In this document: one piece after another, positions 1-8,426 of the stretch | Numbering within the stretch: the stretch's first letter is position 1 | Layout: each line of letters opens with the position of its first letter | From: Albimonas sp963816545 | GTDB taxonomy: Bacteria; Pseudomonadota; Alphaproteobacteria; Rhodobacterales; Rhodobacteraceae | Assembly (NCBI GenBank): GCA_963816545.1 | Contig: CAWFLE010000013.1 | Location: forward strand, 91,391 to 155,390 | Direction: 5' to 3' | DNA: 64,000 bases | Translations under genes and position numbers: made by a program | The notes under the pieces: model-generated | Told to the model about the DNA's origin: nothing | Seen by the model: only the letters and a program-made list of their open reading frames with translations | The model's database searches: none

Positions 1-1120
1 CGCCCCCGACCGGCCCATGGCGTGGAGCATCGTGGTCATGATCCGCGCGCCCGAGGCGCCCAGCGGGTGCCCCAGCGCGATGGCGCCGCCGCAGGGGTTG
101 AGCTTCGCCTCATCCTCCAGCCCGAAATCCTTGGCCCAGGACATGGGCACCGGGGCGAAAGCCTCGTTCACCTCGATATGGTCGAGGTCGGCGGCCTTCA
201 TCCCCGCCCGCTCCAGCGCCTTGCGCGAGGAGGGGATCGGCGCCGTCAGCATCAGCTCGGGGTTGTCGCCCCGCACGTCGTAGCTCACGAAGCGGGCCAG
301 CGGCTCCAGCCCCAGCTTCGTCGGCCATCTCCTCGGACATGATCAGCAGGGCCGAGGCGCCGTCGGTGATCTGGGAGGAGTTGCCCGCGGTGACGGACCA
401 CGACACGTCCGGGTAGCGAGCCTCCATCTCGGGGTTCTGGAAGGCGACGCGGAGCTGGCTCAGCCCTTCGGTCGTGGTGCCCTCGCGGATGCTTTCGTCG
501 CGGGTCATCGGGCCGTCGGGGGTGTCGATGGCCACGATCTCGGCGTCGAAATGGCCGGCGGCGCGGGCGGCGGCGGCGCGGGCGTGGGAGCGGGCGGAGA
601 AGGCGTCCATCTCCTCGCGCGTCAGCTGGTACTTCTGCGCCACCAGCTCGGCGGAGACGCCCTGGCCCACGAGGCCCGGCGCGTAGCGGGCGTTCATGGA
701 CGGGCCGTAGGGGTCCTGGCCGTCGCGCCGGGAGGAGCCCATCGGGATGCGGGACATGCTCTCGAGCCCGCCCGCCACCGCGATGTCATAGGCGCCGGCC
801 ACGATCCCCTGCGCCGCGAAATGCACCGCCTGCTGGGACGAGCCGCACTTGCGGTCGATGGTGGTGGAGGGGACATGCTCGGGCCAGCCCGCCGCCAGCA
901 GCGCCATGCGGCCGGGGGTGTAGGACTGCTCGCCGACCTGGGAGACGCAGCCGATCAGCACGTCGTCCACCGTCCCCGGGTCGAGGTCCGACCGCTTGAC
1001 CAGCTTGTCCAGCACCTGGGCCAGCAGCTCCACCGCGTGGACCTGCGAGAGGCCCCCTCCGGGCTTGCCCTTGCCCATGGGCGAACGGACGGCGTCGACG
1101 ATGACGGCGTGGCGGGTCAT
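1..1120 (-). pseudogene. Acetyl-CoA acetyltransferase (thiolase family), frameshifted, 3' end outside window
   Basis: Condenses or cleaves acyl-CoA with CoA in fatty-acid or ketone degradation. The N-terminal half is intact, with the acylation cysteine C92 in a DRKCGSSQ context and the thiolase GLESMS segment. One extra base around 318-322 throws the frame after MSEEMAD. The other frame then continues as normal thiolase (EVNEAFAPVP, then ALGHPLGASG with the catalytic histidine near base 70) up to the edge. The third catalytic residue (C-terminal Cys) lies beyond base 1. The start ATG at 1120 has a GGAGGAG ribosome binding site. The break may be a sequencing error, since both halves look conserved. 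Confidence 0.85.
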
Positions 1121-1199
1121 GGGCGGTCTCCTCCAGATGGCGTTCCGCGATGCGGTTTCGGGATGCTTACCGCCCGGCAGGGGAGAGGCGCAAGCGCGC

Positions 1200-2036
1200 T
1201 CAGCCGAAGGCGGAGTAAAGCATCCGTGCGGCGGTGATGGCGAGGAACAGCGCGAACAGGCGCCGCAGCGTCGGCTGGTTCACCCGGTGGGCGATGGAGG
1301 CGCCGACGGGCGCGCAGAGCCATGTCGCCGGCACGATCAGCGCCACCGCGGGCAGGGAGACGTAGCCCAGCGACAGCGGCGGCAGCCCGACTTCGCCCCA
1401 GCCCGACCAGATGAAGCCGAGCACGCCGGGGATCGCGATCAGCAGCCCCATGGCGGAGGCGGAGCCCACGGCCAGCCGGATCTCGCGGTTGTAGGCGGTC
1501 TGGATGGGGACGGCGAGCGTGCCGCCGCCGATCCCCATCAGCGACGAGAACAGCCCGATGCCGGAGGCGAGGAAGGCGTTGGCGGCGAGGCTCGCGGGCA
1601 GGCCGTCGGCGATGACCTTCTGCACCTTGAAGGCCATGTTCACCGCCACGATCAGCGCGACGATGCCGAAGACCAGCCTCAGCGCGTCCCCCGACGCCCA
1701 GCGCGACAGGATCCCGCCGGCGAGCGCGCCCACGATCATGGGGAAGGCCCAGCGCTTGAGCAGCGCCCAGTCCACGGACCCTCGGCGGTTGTGGGATCGG
1801 GCCGAGGAGATGGCCGTGGGGATGATGGTGGCGAGCGAGGTGCCCACCGCCAGGTGCTGCGTCACCGACGGGTCGAGCTGGAAGACCAGCATCAGCCACG
1901 ACAGCACCGGCACGATGACGATCCCGCCCCCGACCCCCAGCAGCCCCGCGAGAATGCCCGCGAACACCCCCGTCCCCACCAGGGCGGCGGCGAGGGCGAT
2001 GAGCTCCCACGTCTGGAAGTTGGCGGCGTAGTCCAT
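1200..2036 (-). CDS. TauE/SafE family sulfite exporter / permease
   Basis: Polytopic inner-membrane protein of 278 residues, the usual length for TauE/SafE carriers, which move sulfite, sulfoacetate or other small organic anions. The two halves each carry the family's glycine-rich loop: GLLGVGGG near residue 35 and LMGIGGG near residue 165, giving the typical internal duplication with about eight membrane helices. It lies between the thiolase and the TIM-barrel gene, all on the minus strand, but the gaps (80 and 201 bp) do not demand one transcript. The substrate cannot be deduced from the sequence. Confidence 0.85.
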   Translation of the reverse strand: MDYAANFQTWELIALAAALVGTGVFAGILAGLLGVGGGIVIVPVLSWLMLVFQLDPSVTQHLAVGTSLATIIPTAISSARSHNRRGSVDWALLKRWAFPMIVGALAGGILSRWASGDALRLVFGIVALIVAVNMAFKVQKVIADGLPASLAANAFLASGIGLFSSLMGIGGGTLAVPIQTAYNREIRLAVGSASAMGLLIAIPGVLGFIWSGWGEVGLPPLSLGYVSLPAVALIVPATWLCAPVGASIAHRVNQPTLRRLFALFLAITAARMLYSAFG

Positions 2037-2105
2037 GGCGGGTCCCCTCTGCGGCTGCGGCTCCGTCTTAGGACGCGAAGGCGGCAGGCGCCAGACGGGC
2101 TTCCG

Positions 2106-2250
2106 TCAGGCGGAAGGGCGGCGGGAGGGGCGAGGGCGCCAGCCGGCGGCGAGGGGCGGGAAAGCCTCCCGTCAGACTGATGAGAGCCGGGGAGGACCAG
2201 GGCGCCGGCCGGCGGCGAGGGGCAGAAGAGGCGTGCGTCAGGCGGAAGAG
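2106..2250. repeat. 66-bp tandem repeat reaching into a gene's 3' end
   Basis: Units begin with TCAG at 2106, 2172 and 2238, exactly 66 bp apart. They share blocks such as GCCGGCGGCGAGGGGC and GAGAGCCGG. The third copy holds the stop codon and last codons of the neighbouring minus-strand gene (TCA at 2238-2240), so the pattern looks like tandem duplication of that gene's 3' tip. The first two copies lie outside any gene. Confidence 0.7.
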
Positions 2251-2936
2251 AGCCGGGCGCGGAGGGCCTCGGTCACGCGCAGGATCTCGGCGAGCTGGGC
2301 CTTCAGGCCGGCGCCCGCCCCTTCGAACCGGTCGTCCAGCGCGGCGGTGCCGATGGTGAAGCCCGTGCAGCCCGCGCCCAGCATCGCGGCGATATGGGCG
2401 GGCGTGGCGATGGAGCCTGCCGCGATCACCGGCTTGGCGGTGACGCCGACCACGGCGCAGGCCAGCGGCTCGGCCGGGATGCGCGCGCGGTAGGCCAGCA
2501 GGTCCAGCCCGTGGACGTGGTCGAGGGCGGCGAGTTCATGCGCGGAGGCGACGATCTCGCCCATCTCCCCCTCCAGCACCGAAGGATGGCCGGTGATCCG
2601 CCCGGGGAAGGGGTAGTAGCCGATGCCCGTGCCCTGGAGGATCCGCGCCGCCTCGTCGGCCCGCGTGCCGCCGAGCAGGCGGTCCACCCCGATCTCGGCC
2701 GCGGCGCGCAGGGAGGCGCGCTCGGTCTCGCGGTCCAGCGAGACCACCTCCAGCCAGCTCGTGGCGCCCGCCTCGCGGATGCGGTCGGCGAGGTTTCGCA
2801 GCGAAACCAGGGGCAGGCCCACGTCCTTGAAGCCGATATGGCGCACGCCGGCCGCGAGCGCCGTCTCCAGATGCGCCTCGGCGTCGGGGACGGTGCGGTC
2901 GTTGCGGGTGAGCATGAAGATGAAGCCGGGGGTCAC
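2238..2936 (-). CDS. TIM-barrel protein of unknown function
   Basis: About 232 residues that alternate hydrophobic strands and helices as in a beta/alpha barrel. Examples are GFIFMLTRNDRTV at the start, HIGFKDVGL and, late in the protein, KPVIAAGSIATPAHIAAM followed by GCTGFTIGTAA. That ending resembles the phosphate-binding strands 7 and 8 of phosphate-dependent barrels (HisA/TrpC-like). I chose the GTG at 2936 because a strong GGGAGGA site sits just upstream; an ATG 54 bases earlier lacks one. I do not recognise the specific family and would not assign a reaction. A 15-bp palindrome (2793-2807) lies inside the gene, and a 66-bp repeat spans its stop. Confidence 0.65.
   Translation of the reverse strand: MTPGFIFMLTRNDRTVPDAEAHLETALAAGVRHIGFKDVGLPLVSLRNLADRIREAGATSWLEVVSLDRETERASLRAAAEIGVDRLLGGTRADEAARILQGTGIGYYPFPGRITGHPSVLEGEMGEIVASAHELAALDHVHGLDLLAYRARIPAEPLACAVVGVTAKPVIAAGSIATPAHIAAMLGAGCTGFTIGTAALDDRFEGAGAGLKAQLAEILRVTEALRARLSSA
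2793..2807. repeat. 15-bp palindrome GTTTCGC-A-GCGAAAC inside a coding region
   Basis: Perfect 7+1+7 inverted repeat. The same palindrome occurs at 7086-7100 and 51974-51988, in both cases inside the conserved intergenic element. Here it encodes VSLRN of the TIM-barrel protein. Confidence 0.8.
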
Positions 2937-3062
2937 GCGGTCCTCCCTGCGGAACGGGGGCAGCATGGGGCAGGGGCGGCCCACGGGCAAGGGCCGCGGG
3001 CTGGCGGGCCCGGGCGGCGGGGGCTAGGGTCCGCCCCGATGCGTCAGGACCGGGAGGGGTGA

Positions 3063-3860
3063 ATGGACGACGACTACCAGCCGCGCATGGAGGCGCGGGT
3101 CGAGGACGGGATCGGCTGGCTGACCTTCTGGAACCCGCGGCGCAAGAATGCCGTGACGCTGGCGATGTGGCGGGCGATCCCCGGGATCCTCGACGCCTTC
3201 GCCGCCGACCCGGAGGTGAAGGTGGTCGCGGTGCGCGGCGAGGGGGAGGCGGCCTTCGTCTCGGGCGCCGACATCACGGAGTTCGAGACCCTGCGCTCCA
3301 CCCCCGAGGGCGTCGCTGCCTATGAGGCGGCCGGCACCGCCGCCGGGACCGCCCTCCAGGAATGCCCCAAGCCGGTGGTGGCGGTGATCCGCGGCTGGTG
3401 CGTGGGGGGCGGCATGGGAACGGCGCTGAACTGCGACCTGCGGTTCGCGGCCTCGGACGCGGTGTTCGCCATTCCCGCCGCGCGGCTGGGGCTGGGCTAC
3501 CGCTACCAGGGGGTGAAGCGGCTGGCGGACGTGGTCGGGCCGGCGCGGGCGAAGGAGATCTTCTTCACCGCCCGCCGCTACCCCGCCGACGAGGCGCTGG
3601 CCATGGGCCTGATCGAGCGGGTGGCCCCGATCGAGGGGTTCGAGGCGGCGGCGAAGGCCTACCTCTCGGACATCGCGGCCAACGCGCCGCTGACGGTGGC
3701 GGCGGCGAAGCTCGCGGTCAACGCCAGCCGGAAGGACCCCGAGGCGCGGGACATCGCGGCGGTGGAGGCCGCAGTGATCGGCTGCTTCGAAAGCGAGGAC
3801 TACAAGGAGGGCCGCCGCGCCTTCGCCGAGAAGCGCAAGCCGGTTTTCCGCGGGGTCTGA
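3063..3860 (+). CDS. Enoyl-CoA hydratase/isomerase family protein lacking both catalytic glutamates
   Basis: Crotonase fold, 265 residues, the normal length. The oxyanion-hole segments are present (SGADITEFE near residue 68; GWCVGGGMG near 115) and the C terminus ends in the usual AFAEKRKPVF helix. Where classical hydratases have Glu144 (GGGCE) this protein has GGGMG. Where they have Glu164 (QPE) it has IPA. It is therefore unlikely to be a simple 2-enoyl-CoA hydratase; a different crotonase-superfamily reaction is more likely. The ATG at 3063 follows a GGAGGGG site. It is divergent from the TIM-barrel gene, so both may share the 126-bp control region. Confidence 0.85.
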   Translation: MDDDYQPRMEARVEDGIGWLTFWNPRRKNAVTLAMWRAIPGILDAFAADPEVKVVAVRGEGEAAFVSGADITEFETLRSTPEGVAAYEAAGTAAGTALQECPKPVVAVIRGWCVGGGMGTALNCDLRFAASDAVFAIPAARLGLGYRYQGVKRLADVVGPARAKEIFFTARRYPADEALAMGLIERVAPIEGFEAAAKAYLSDIAANAPLTVAAAKLAVNASRKDPEARDIAAVEAAVIGCFESEDYKEGRRAFAEKRKPVFRGV

Positions 3861-3894
3861 CCGGGCGGCCCTCTCCGGGCGGCCCCCACCCCGG

Positions 3895-3920
3895 CCCTCC
3901 CCCGCGAGGGCGGGGGAGGG
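3895..3920. terminator. Perfect hairpin between convergent genes
   Basis: An 11-bp perfect stem (CCCTCCCCCGC / GCGGGGGAGGG) with a GAGG loop lies between the convergent crotonase and 2-hydroxyacid dehydrogenase genes. There is no clear T-tract. It is probably a bidirectional transcript end. Confidence 0.6.
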
Positions 3921-4071
3921 ACGCGCCAGGCGCCCGCCCGCGGCGAGGGCGGCCGGCGCAACCCCCGATCGTCGCGCGAAGGCCGCGCGCGCCCACGGGG
4001 CGCCTCCGCGCATTCGCGCGGAGCGGCGCGTCTTCGCGCCGGCGCGGCCGGCCCGGCGGCAGGCGCGACGC

Positions 4072-5026
4072 TCAGGGGTCGATGACGCGGATCGGGCTTC
4101 CGTCGAGCCAGGCGGCGATATCCTCCACCGCCCCCTCGTAATACAGGCGGTAGTTCCCGTCCGCGACGTAGCCGATATGCGGCGTGCCGATCACGTTGGG
4201 CAGGCGGCGCAGCGGGTCGTCGCAATCGGGCGGCTCCTGCTCATAGACGTCGAGGCCGGCGCCGGCGATCCACCCCTCCTGCAGGGCCCGCAGCAGGGCC
4301 GCCCCGTCCACCAGCGGCGCGCGGGAGGTGTTCACCAGACAGGCCGTGCGCTTCATCGCCCGCAGCTCCCGCTCCCCCAGGATCCCGCGGCTGCGGTCCG
4401 AGAGGACCAGATGCACCGACAGCACGTCCGCCTCCCGGCACAGCGCCTCGAGCGAGGGGGCGAGGCGCGCGCCGGCCTCGGCCGCGCGCGCCTCGGTCAG
4501 GTTCGGGCTCCAGGCCAGCACGTCCATGCCGAAGGCCCGGCCCACCTGCGCGACCATCCCGCCGATGGAGCCCAGCCCCAGCAGCCCCAGCGTGCGCCCG
4601 TTCAGGCTCGTCCCCACCGGGCCCTGCCACAGGCCCTGGCGGAAGCGCGCATGCTCGGCGCAGACGCGGCGGCGTCAGGTTCAGGATCAGGCCCCAGGCG
4701 ATCTCGCAGGTCGTGGACTTGTCCCCGCCCGTGCCGCAGACGACCACGCCCCGCGCCTGCGCCGCCGCCACGTCGATGGCCGCGTTGCGCGCGCCGGTGG
4801 TGACCAGCAGCTTCAGGTCCGGCAGGCGCGCGAGAAGCGAGGCGGGGAAGGCCGTCCGCTCCCGCATCGCCAGCACGATCTCGAAACCCGCCAGCGCCTC
4901 GGCCGCCTCGTCCTCCGAGGCGAAGGGATGGGTGAAGGGGACCGGCTCCACCCGGCCCGCGAGGCGCGACCAGTCTCCGAAGCGGGTCGCGACGCCCTGG
5001 TAGTCGTCGAGCACGGCGCAGCGCAT
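4072..5026 (-). pseudogene. D-2-hydroxyacid dehydrogenase family protein, frameshifted
   Basis: NAD(P)-dependent reduction of a 2-keto acid to a D-2-hydroxy acid. The N-terminal half starts at ATG 5026 (AGGGAGGATC site upstream) with MRCAVLDDYQ and runs to the LILNL segment. One surplus base (or two missing) near 4660-4675 moves the frame. The downstream part is intact: Rossmann GLGSIG, catalytic Arg in VNTSRAPLVDG, Glu in YEQEP and His in GTPHIG. The span is 955 bp, one more than a multiple of three, as expected for a single insertion into a ~317-residue enzyme. It is divergent from the TetR gene, which may control it. Confidence 0.85.
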
Positions 5027-5174
5027 GGCGGATCCTCCCTCGTCGTTCGGCGCGACGTTAGGCGGGCGGGGGCGCGAAGACCATCGCAAGGGCGTGGCCC
5101 CGCCCGGAGTTTCTTGTATGGTCCGGCCTTGCCGACCGGCAAGGAACAGGGTCGGCGCGAGAAGGAGGCGGGGG

Positions 5175-5807
5175 ATGAGCGAGGCCGAGGAGCCGCGCGG
5201 GCAGCGCAAGAAGGCGACCGTGCGCAAGGAGGAGATCATCGGCATCGCGGCCGAGATGTTCGCCCTGCGCGGCTACAACGGCACGAGCCTGCGGGACATC
5301 GCCGACCGGGCGGGGCTGACCAAGGCCGCGCTCTACTACCACTTCCCCGACAAGGAGCAGATCTTCGAGGTGGTGGTGATGACCCGCCTCGCCGCCCTGA
5401 TCGCCGACGCCACGGAGGCCGCGGAGGGGGCGGGCGACCAGCCGCTGAAGAAGATCGAGGCGGTGCTGGTCGCCTCGGCCGGGCGGATCGACCGGGACCG
5501 GAGCGGCTGGGTCGCGTCCTCCAACGCCTTCTGGTCCATCGAGAACACCCAGAACCGCACCCGCATCGTGGAGATGCGCGACCAGTACGAGAAGATCCTT
5601 CGCGACGCGATCCGGGACGCCATGGCGCAGGGCCTGATCCGGGAGGACGACGCCGGGCTGATCGGGCGGCTGCTGCTGACGGGGCTCAACGGGATCGCGC
5701 GGTGGCGCAACGAGAGCGGGCCGCTGTCGGTGGTGGACATCATCCGCCGCTATCTCGACTTCGTCTTCGCGGGCGTGCTGACCGAGGAAGGGCGCGCGCG
5801 GCGGTAG
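5175..5807 (+). CDS. TetR/AcrR family transcriptional regulator
   Basis: A 210-residue repressor-type protein. The N-terminal helix-turn-helix (about residues 22-68) is typical, with FALRGYNGTSLRDIA and TKAALYYHFPDK. The C-terminal ligand-binding part has a TetR_C-like helical pattern with no diagnostic motif. ATG 5175 follows a GGAGG site. It is transcribed away from the 2-hydroxyacid dehydrogenase and is 49 bp upstream of an SDR gene on the same strand, so either neighbour may be its target. The ligand is unknown. Confidence 0.85.
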   Translation: MSEAEEPRGQRKKATVRKEEIIGIAAEMFALRGYNGTSLRDIADRAGLTKAALYYHFPDKEQIFEVVVMTRLAALIADATEAAEGAGDQPLKKIEAVLVASAGRIDRDRSGWVASSNAFWSIENTQNRTRIVEMRDQYEKILRDAIRDAMAQGLIREDDAGLIGRLLLTGLNGIARWRNESGPLSVVDIIRRYLDFVFAGVLTEEGRARR

Positions 5808-5856
5808 CCTTCGCGCGCCGTCTCTGGTCTTGTCCCTGCGAAGCATGGAGGAACTC

Positions 5857-6621
5857 ATGAGCGAACTTCAGGGGAAGGCGGTCATCGTCACGGGCGCGAG
5901 CCGGGGGATCGGGGCCGCGACGGCGCGGGAGCTGGCGGGGCAGGGCGCCTCGGTGGTGCTGGCGGCGCGCAGCACGGACGAGACCGGCGAGGTGGCCGAG
6001 GCGATCCGGGCCGAGGGCGGCAAGGCGGAGGTCATCGCCTGCGACGTGCTGAAATACGAGGACGTGGACGCCGCCGTGGCGCTGTGCCTGGAGGCGTTCG
6101 GGCGGCTCGACGGGCTGGTGAGCAACGCGGGCATGATCGAGCCGATCTCGCGGATCGCGGAGTCGGACCCGAAGGGGTGGGCGAAGTCGGCGGAGATCAA
6201 CTATCTCGGCGTCTATCACGGCCTGCGCGCGGTCCTGCCGATCATGGAGCGGCAGGGGGCCGGCGTGGTGGTGAACGTCTCCTCCGGCGCCGCCTACAAC
6301 CCGCTGGAGGGTTGGAGCCACTACTGCTCGGCCAAGGCCGGCGCCTTGATGCTGACGCGGGCCGCGGACCTGGAGTGCCGGGAGAAGGGCGTGCGGGTGG
6401 TGGGGCTCAGCCCCGGCACGGTCGCCACCAACATGCAGAAATCCATCAAGGCGAGCGGGGTGAACCCGATCTCGGAGCTGGAGTGGTCGGACCACATCCC
6501 GCCGGAGTGGCCGGCGAAGGCCATCGCCTGGCTCCTGACCCGCGAGGGGTCGGAGGAATATGCCGGCCGCGACCTGATGCTGCGGGAGCCGGAGGTCCGC
6601 GCGAAGCTGGGGCTGGGGTGA
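5857..6621 (+). CDS. SDR family NAD(P)-dependent oxidoreductase
   Basis: Classical short-chain dehydrogenase of 254 residues. It has the nucleotide-binding TGASRGIG at 12-19, NAG at 90-92, and the catalytic triad Ser142/143, Tyr156 and Lys160 (YCSAK). The substrate is not deducible. ATG 5857 was chosen over the one 27 bases upstream because GGAGG lies just before it. It overlaps the next gene by four bases (GTGA), so the pair is co-transcribed and probably translationally coupled. Confidence 0.88.
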   Translation: MSELQGKAVIVTGASRGIGAATARELAGQGASVVLAARSTDETGEVAEAIRAEGGKAEVIACDVLKYEDVDAAVALCLEAFGRLDGLVSNAGMIEPISRIAESDPKGWAKSAEINYLGVYHGLRAVLPIMERQGAGVVVNVSSGAAYNPLEGWSHYCSAKAGALMLTRAADLECREKGVRVVGLSPGTVATNMQKSIKASGVNPISELEWSDHIPPEWPAKAIAWLLTREGSEEYAGRDLMLREPEVRAKLGLG

Positions 6622-7070
6622 CCGAGCTTTACGTCGACGCCGACGCCTGCCCGGTGCGGGAGGAGGCCGTGCGGGTCGCCTCCCGCCACGGGATCAGGAC
6701 GCACATGGTCTCGGACGGGGGGATCCGGCCCTCGCAGGACCCGCGCGTGAACGTGGTGTTCGTGACCGGGGGGGCGGACGCGGCCGACGACTGGATCGCG
6801 GAGCGGATCGCGGCCGGGGACGTGTGCGTGACCAACGACATCCCGCTGGCCTCGCGCTGCCTGGAGCGGGGGGCGAAGGCGATCAAGCCCAACGGCGAGA
6901 TGTTCACCGAGGCCGGCATCGGCATGGCGCTCGCGCAGCGGGAGCTGATGCAGACCCTGCGGGAGACGGGGGCGGTGACGGGGGGGCCTCGGCCGTTCTC
7001 GAAGCGGGACCGGTCGGTGTTCCTGGACCGGCTTGAGGCGGCGGTGCAGGCGGCGAAGCGCGGGCGGTGA
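6618..7070 (+). CDS. YaiI/YqxD family protein (UPF0178, DUF188)
   Basis: A 150-residue protein matching UPF0178. It has DADACPVREE near the N terminus, DDWIAERI and VTNDIPLA in the middle, then PNGEMFTEAGIGMALA and the C-terminal GGPRPFSKRDRS. The acidic DADACP and ND residues suggest a PIN-like metal site, but the cellular role of the family is not established. It starts with GTG at 6618, overlapping the SDR stop codon, and lacks its own clear ribosome site, which supports coupled translation. Confidence 0.9.
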   Translation: MTELYVDADACPVREEAVRVASRHGIRTHMVSDGGIRPSQDPRVNVVFVTGGADAADDWIAERIAAGDVCVTNDIPLASRCLERGAKAIKPNGEMFTEAGIGMALAQRELMQTLRETGAVTGGPRPFSKRDRSVFLDRLEAAVQAAKRGR

Positions 7071-7071
7071 T

Positions 7072-7174
7072 GTTTCGCAGCGGGCGTTTCGCAGCGAAAC
7101 GCAGGGTGCGCGACGGCGGTTTCCCGCGTTATCAACGGGTTGCCGAGGCGGGTTTGTAGAATTAACCGTTCTGG
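7072..7174 (+). repeat. Conserved ~104-bp intergenic element, copy A
   Basis: Matches 51900-52003 in inverted orientation with one single-base gap. Conserved blocks in order are a half palindrome GTTTCGC, a full palindrome GTTTCGCAGCGAAAC (7086-7100), TCAACGGGTT (7132-7141), an 8-bp variable spacer, and 25 identical bases (7150-7174). It lies between the UPF0178 gene and the DSD1-type enzyme gene. It has no stop codon in one frame of each strand, but the conservation pattern at synonymous sites looks like DNA or RNA rather than protein. Its function is unknown. Confidence 0.8.
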
Positions 7175-7252
7175 TAACCTTTGAGGGAGCGGCGGCGGCG
7201 CGCTTGCCCCTGAGGGCGAGCGGCGCATCTTGCCCGGGAAAGGAGGCCTCCC

Positions 7253-8416
7253 ATGTCCCCATCCGAACCGCAGCCGGGGCTGGAGCCCGGGCTGGAGCCG
7301 GGCTTCGACGTCCCCGCCCTGCCGGGCATGGCGGAGGACGAGATCGAGACGCCGGCCCTGATCCTCGACCTCGACGTCATGGAGCGCAACATCGCGCTGA
7401 TGGCGGCGCGGGCGAAGGCGGCCGGCGTGGGCCTGCGCGTCCATGCCAAGAGCCACCGCTCCCCCGAGATCGCGCTGATGCAGGTGGCCGCCGGCGCGGT
7501 GGGGATCTGCGCGCAGAAGGTGGCCGAGGCGGAGGCGATGGTCCGCGGCGGCGTGCGCGACGTGCTGATCTCCAACGAGGTGGTGGACCCGCGCAAGATG
7601 GCCCGGGCGGCGAGGCTGGCGCGGGAGGCGCGGGTGATCGCGATGGTCGACGATCCCTCGACTGTGAGCGCGTGGTCGGAGGCCGCGCGGGCGGCGGGCG
7701 TGGAGCTGGAGATGCTGGTGGAGATCGACGCCGGCACGGGGTCCTGCGGGATCGACGCAGGCGAACCGGCGGCGGCTTTGGCGAAGGCGGTGGCCGCGGC
7801 GCCGGGGCTGCGCTTCGCGGGGCTTCAGGCCTATCACGGCGCCGCCCAGCATGTGCGCGATGCGGGCGTGCGCCGCGGCAAGATCCGCGAGGCGGCCGAG
7901 CGGGTGCGCGAGACGCTGGCCCGGCTGGAGGCGGCGGGCCTTCCCGCGGGCATCGTGGGCGGCGGCGGCACGGGAAGCTGGGAGTTCGAGGCGGAGACCG
8001 GGCTCTGGACCGAGGTTCAGTGCGGGTCCTACCTGTTCATGGATGCGGATTACCGGCGGGTGGAGCCGGCGGAGGGGCAGGCGCTGGGCGAGTTCGGCGC
8101 GAGCCTGTTCGTGCTCTCGACCATCATGTCCAAGGCGCGGTCGGGCACGGCGATCTGCGACGCGGGGCTGAAGGTGCAGACGCTGGAAAGCGGGCCGCCG
8201 GTGGTGTTCGGGGTGGAGGGGGTGCGGGTGCTGGGCTGCTCGGACGAGCACGGGCGCATCCTCGACCCGCAGGACCGGCTGTCGCTGGGGGACCGGATCC
8301 GGCTGGTCCCCGGGCACTGCGACCCGACGGTGAACCTGCATGACTGGTTCGTGGGCGTGCGCGGGGGGCGCGTGGAGCGGCTGATCCGGGTGGGGGCGCG
8401 GGGACGGTCGCTTTAG
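7253..8416 (+). CDS. DSD1 family PLP-dependent enzyme (D-threonine aldolase / D-serine dehydratase-like)
   Basis: Fold-type III PLP enzyme of 387 residues with an alanine-racemase-like barrel and a DSD1 C-terminal domain. The PLP lysine is K66 in HAKSHRS. The C-terminal metal-binding pair is His355-Cys356 in PGHCDPTVN, as in D-threonine aldolase, D-threo-3-hydroxyaspartate dehydratase and eukaryotic D-serine dehydratase. The exact substrate (D-threonine, D-serine or 3-hydroxyaspartate) is open. The N terminus has a short repeat (PGLEPGLEPG). ATG 7253 follows AAGGAGG. The conserved 104-bp element lies directly upstream. Confidence 0.88.
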   Translation: MSPSEPQPGLEPGLEPGFDVPALPGMAEDEIETPALILDLDVMERNIALMAARAKAAGVGLRVHAKSHRSPEIALMQVAAGAVGICAQKVAEAEAMVRGGVRDVLISNEVVDPRKMARAARLAREARVIAMVDDPSTVSAWSEAARAAGVELEMLVEIDAGTGSCGIDAGEPAAALAKAVAAAPGLRFAGLQAYHGAAQHVRDAGVRRGKIREAAERVRETLARLEAAGLPAGIVGGGGTGSWEFEAETGLWTEVQCGSYLFMDADYRRVEPAEGQALGEFGASLFVLSTIMSKARSGTAICDAGLKVQTLESGPPVVFGVEGVRVLGCSDEHGRILDPQDRLSLGDRIRLVPGHCDPTVNLHDWFVGVRGGRVERLIRVGARGRSL

Positions 8417-8426
8417 CGGGCTTCGG

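Noticed and set aside
7086..7100. The palindrome as a parS site
   Set aside because: parS is GTTTCACGTGAAAC; this motif lacks the central ACGT, and no parAB is nearby.
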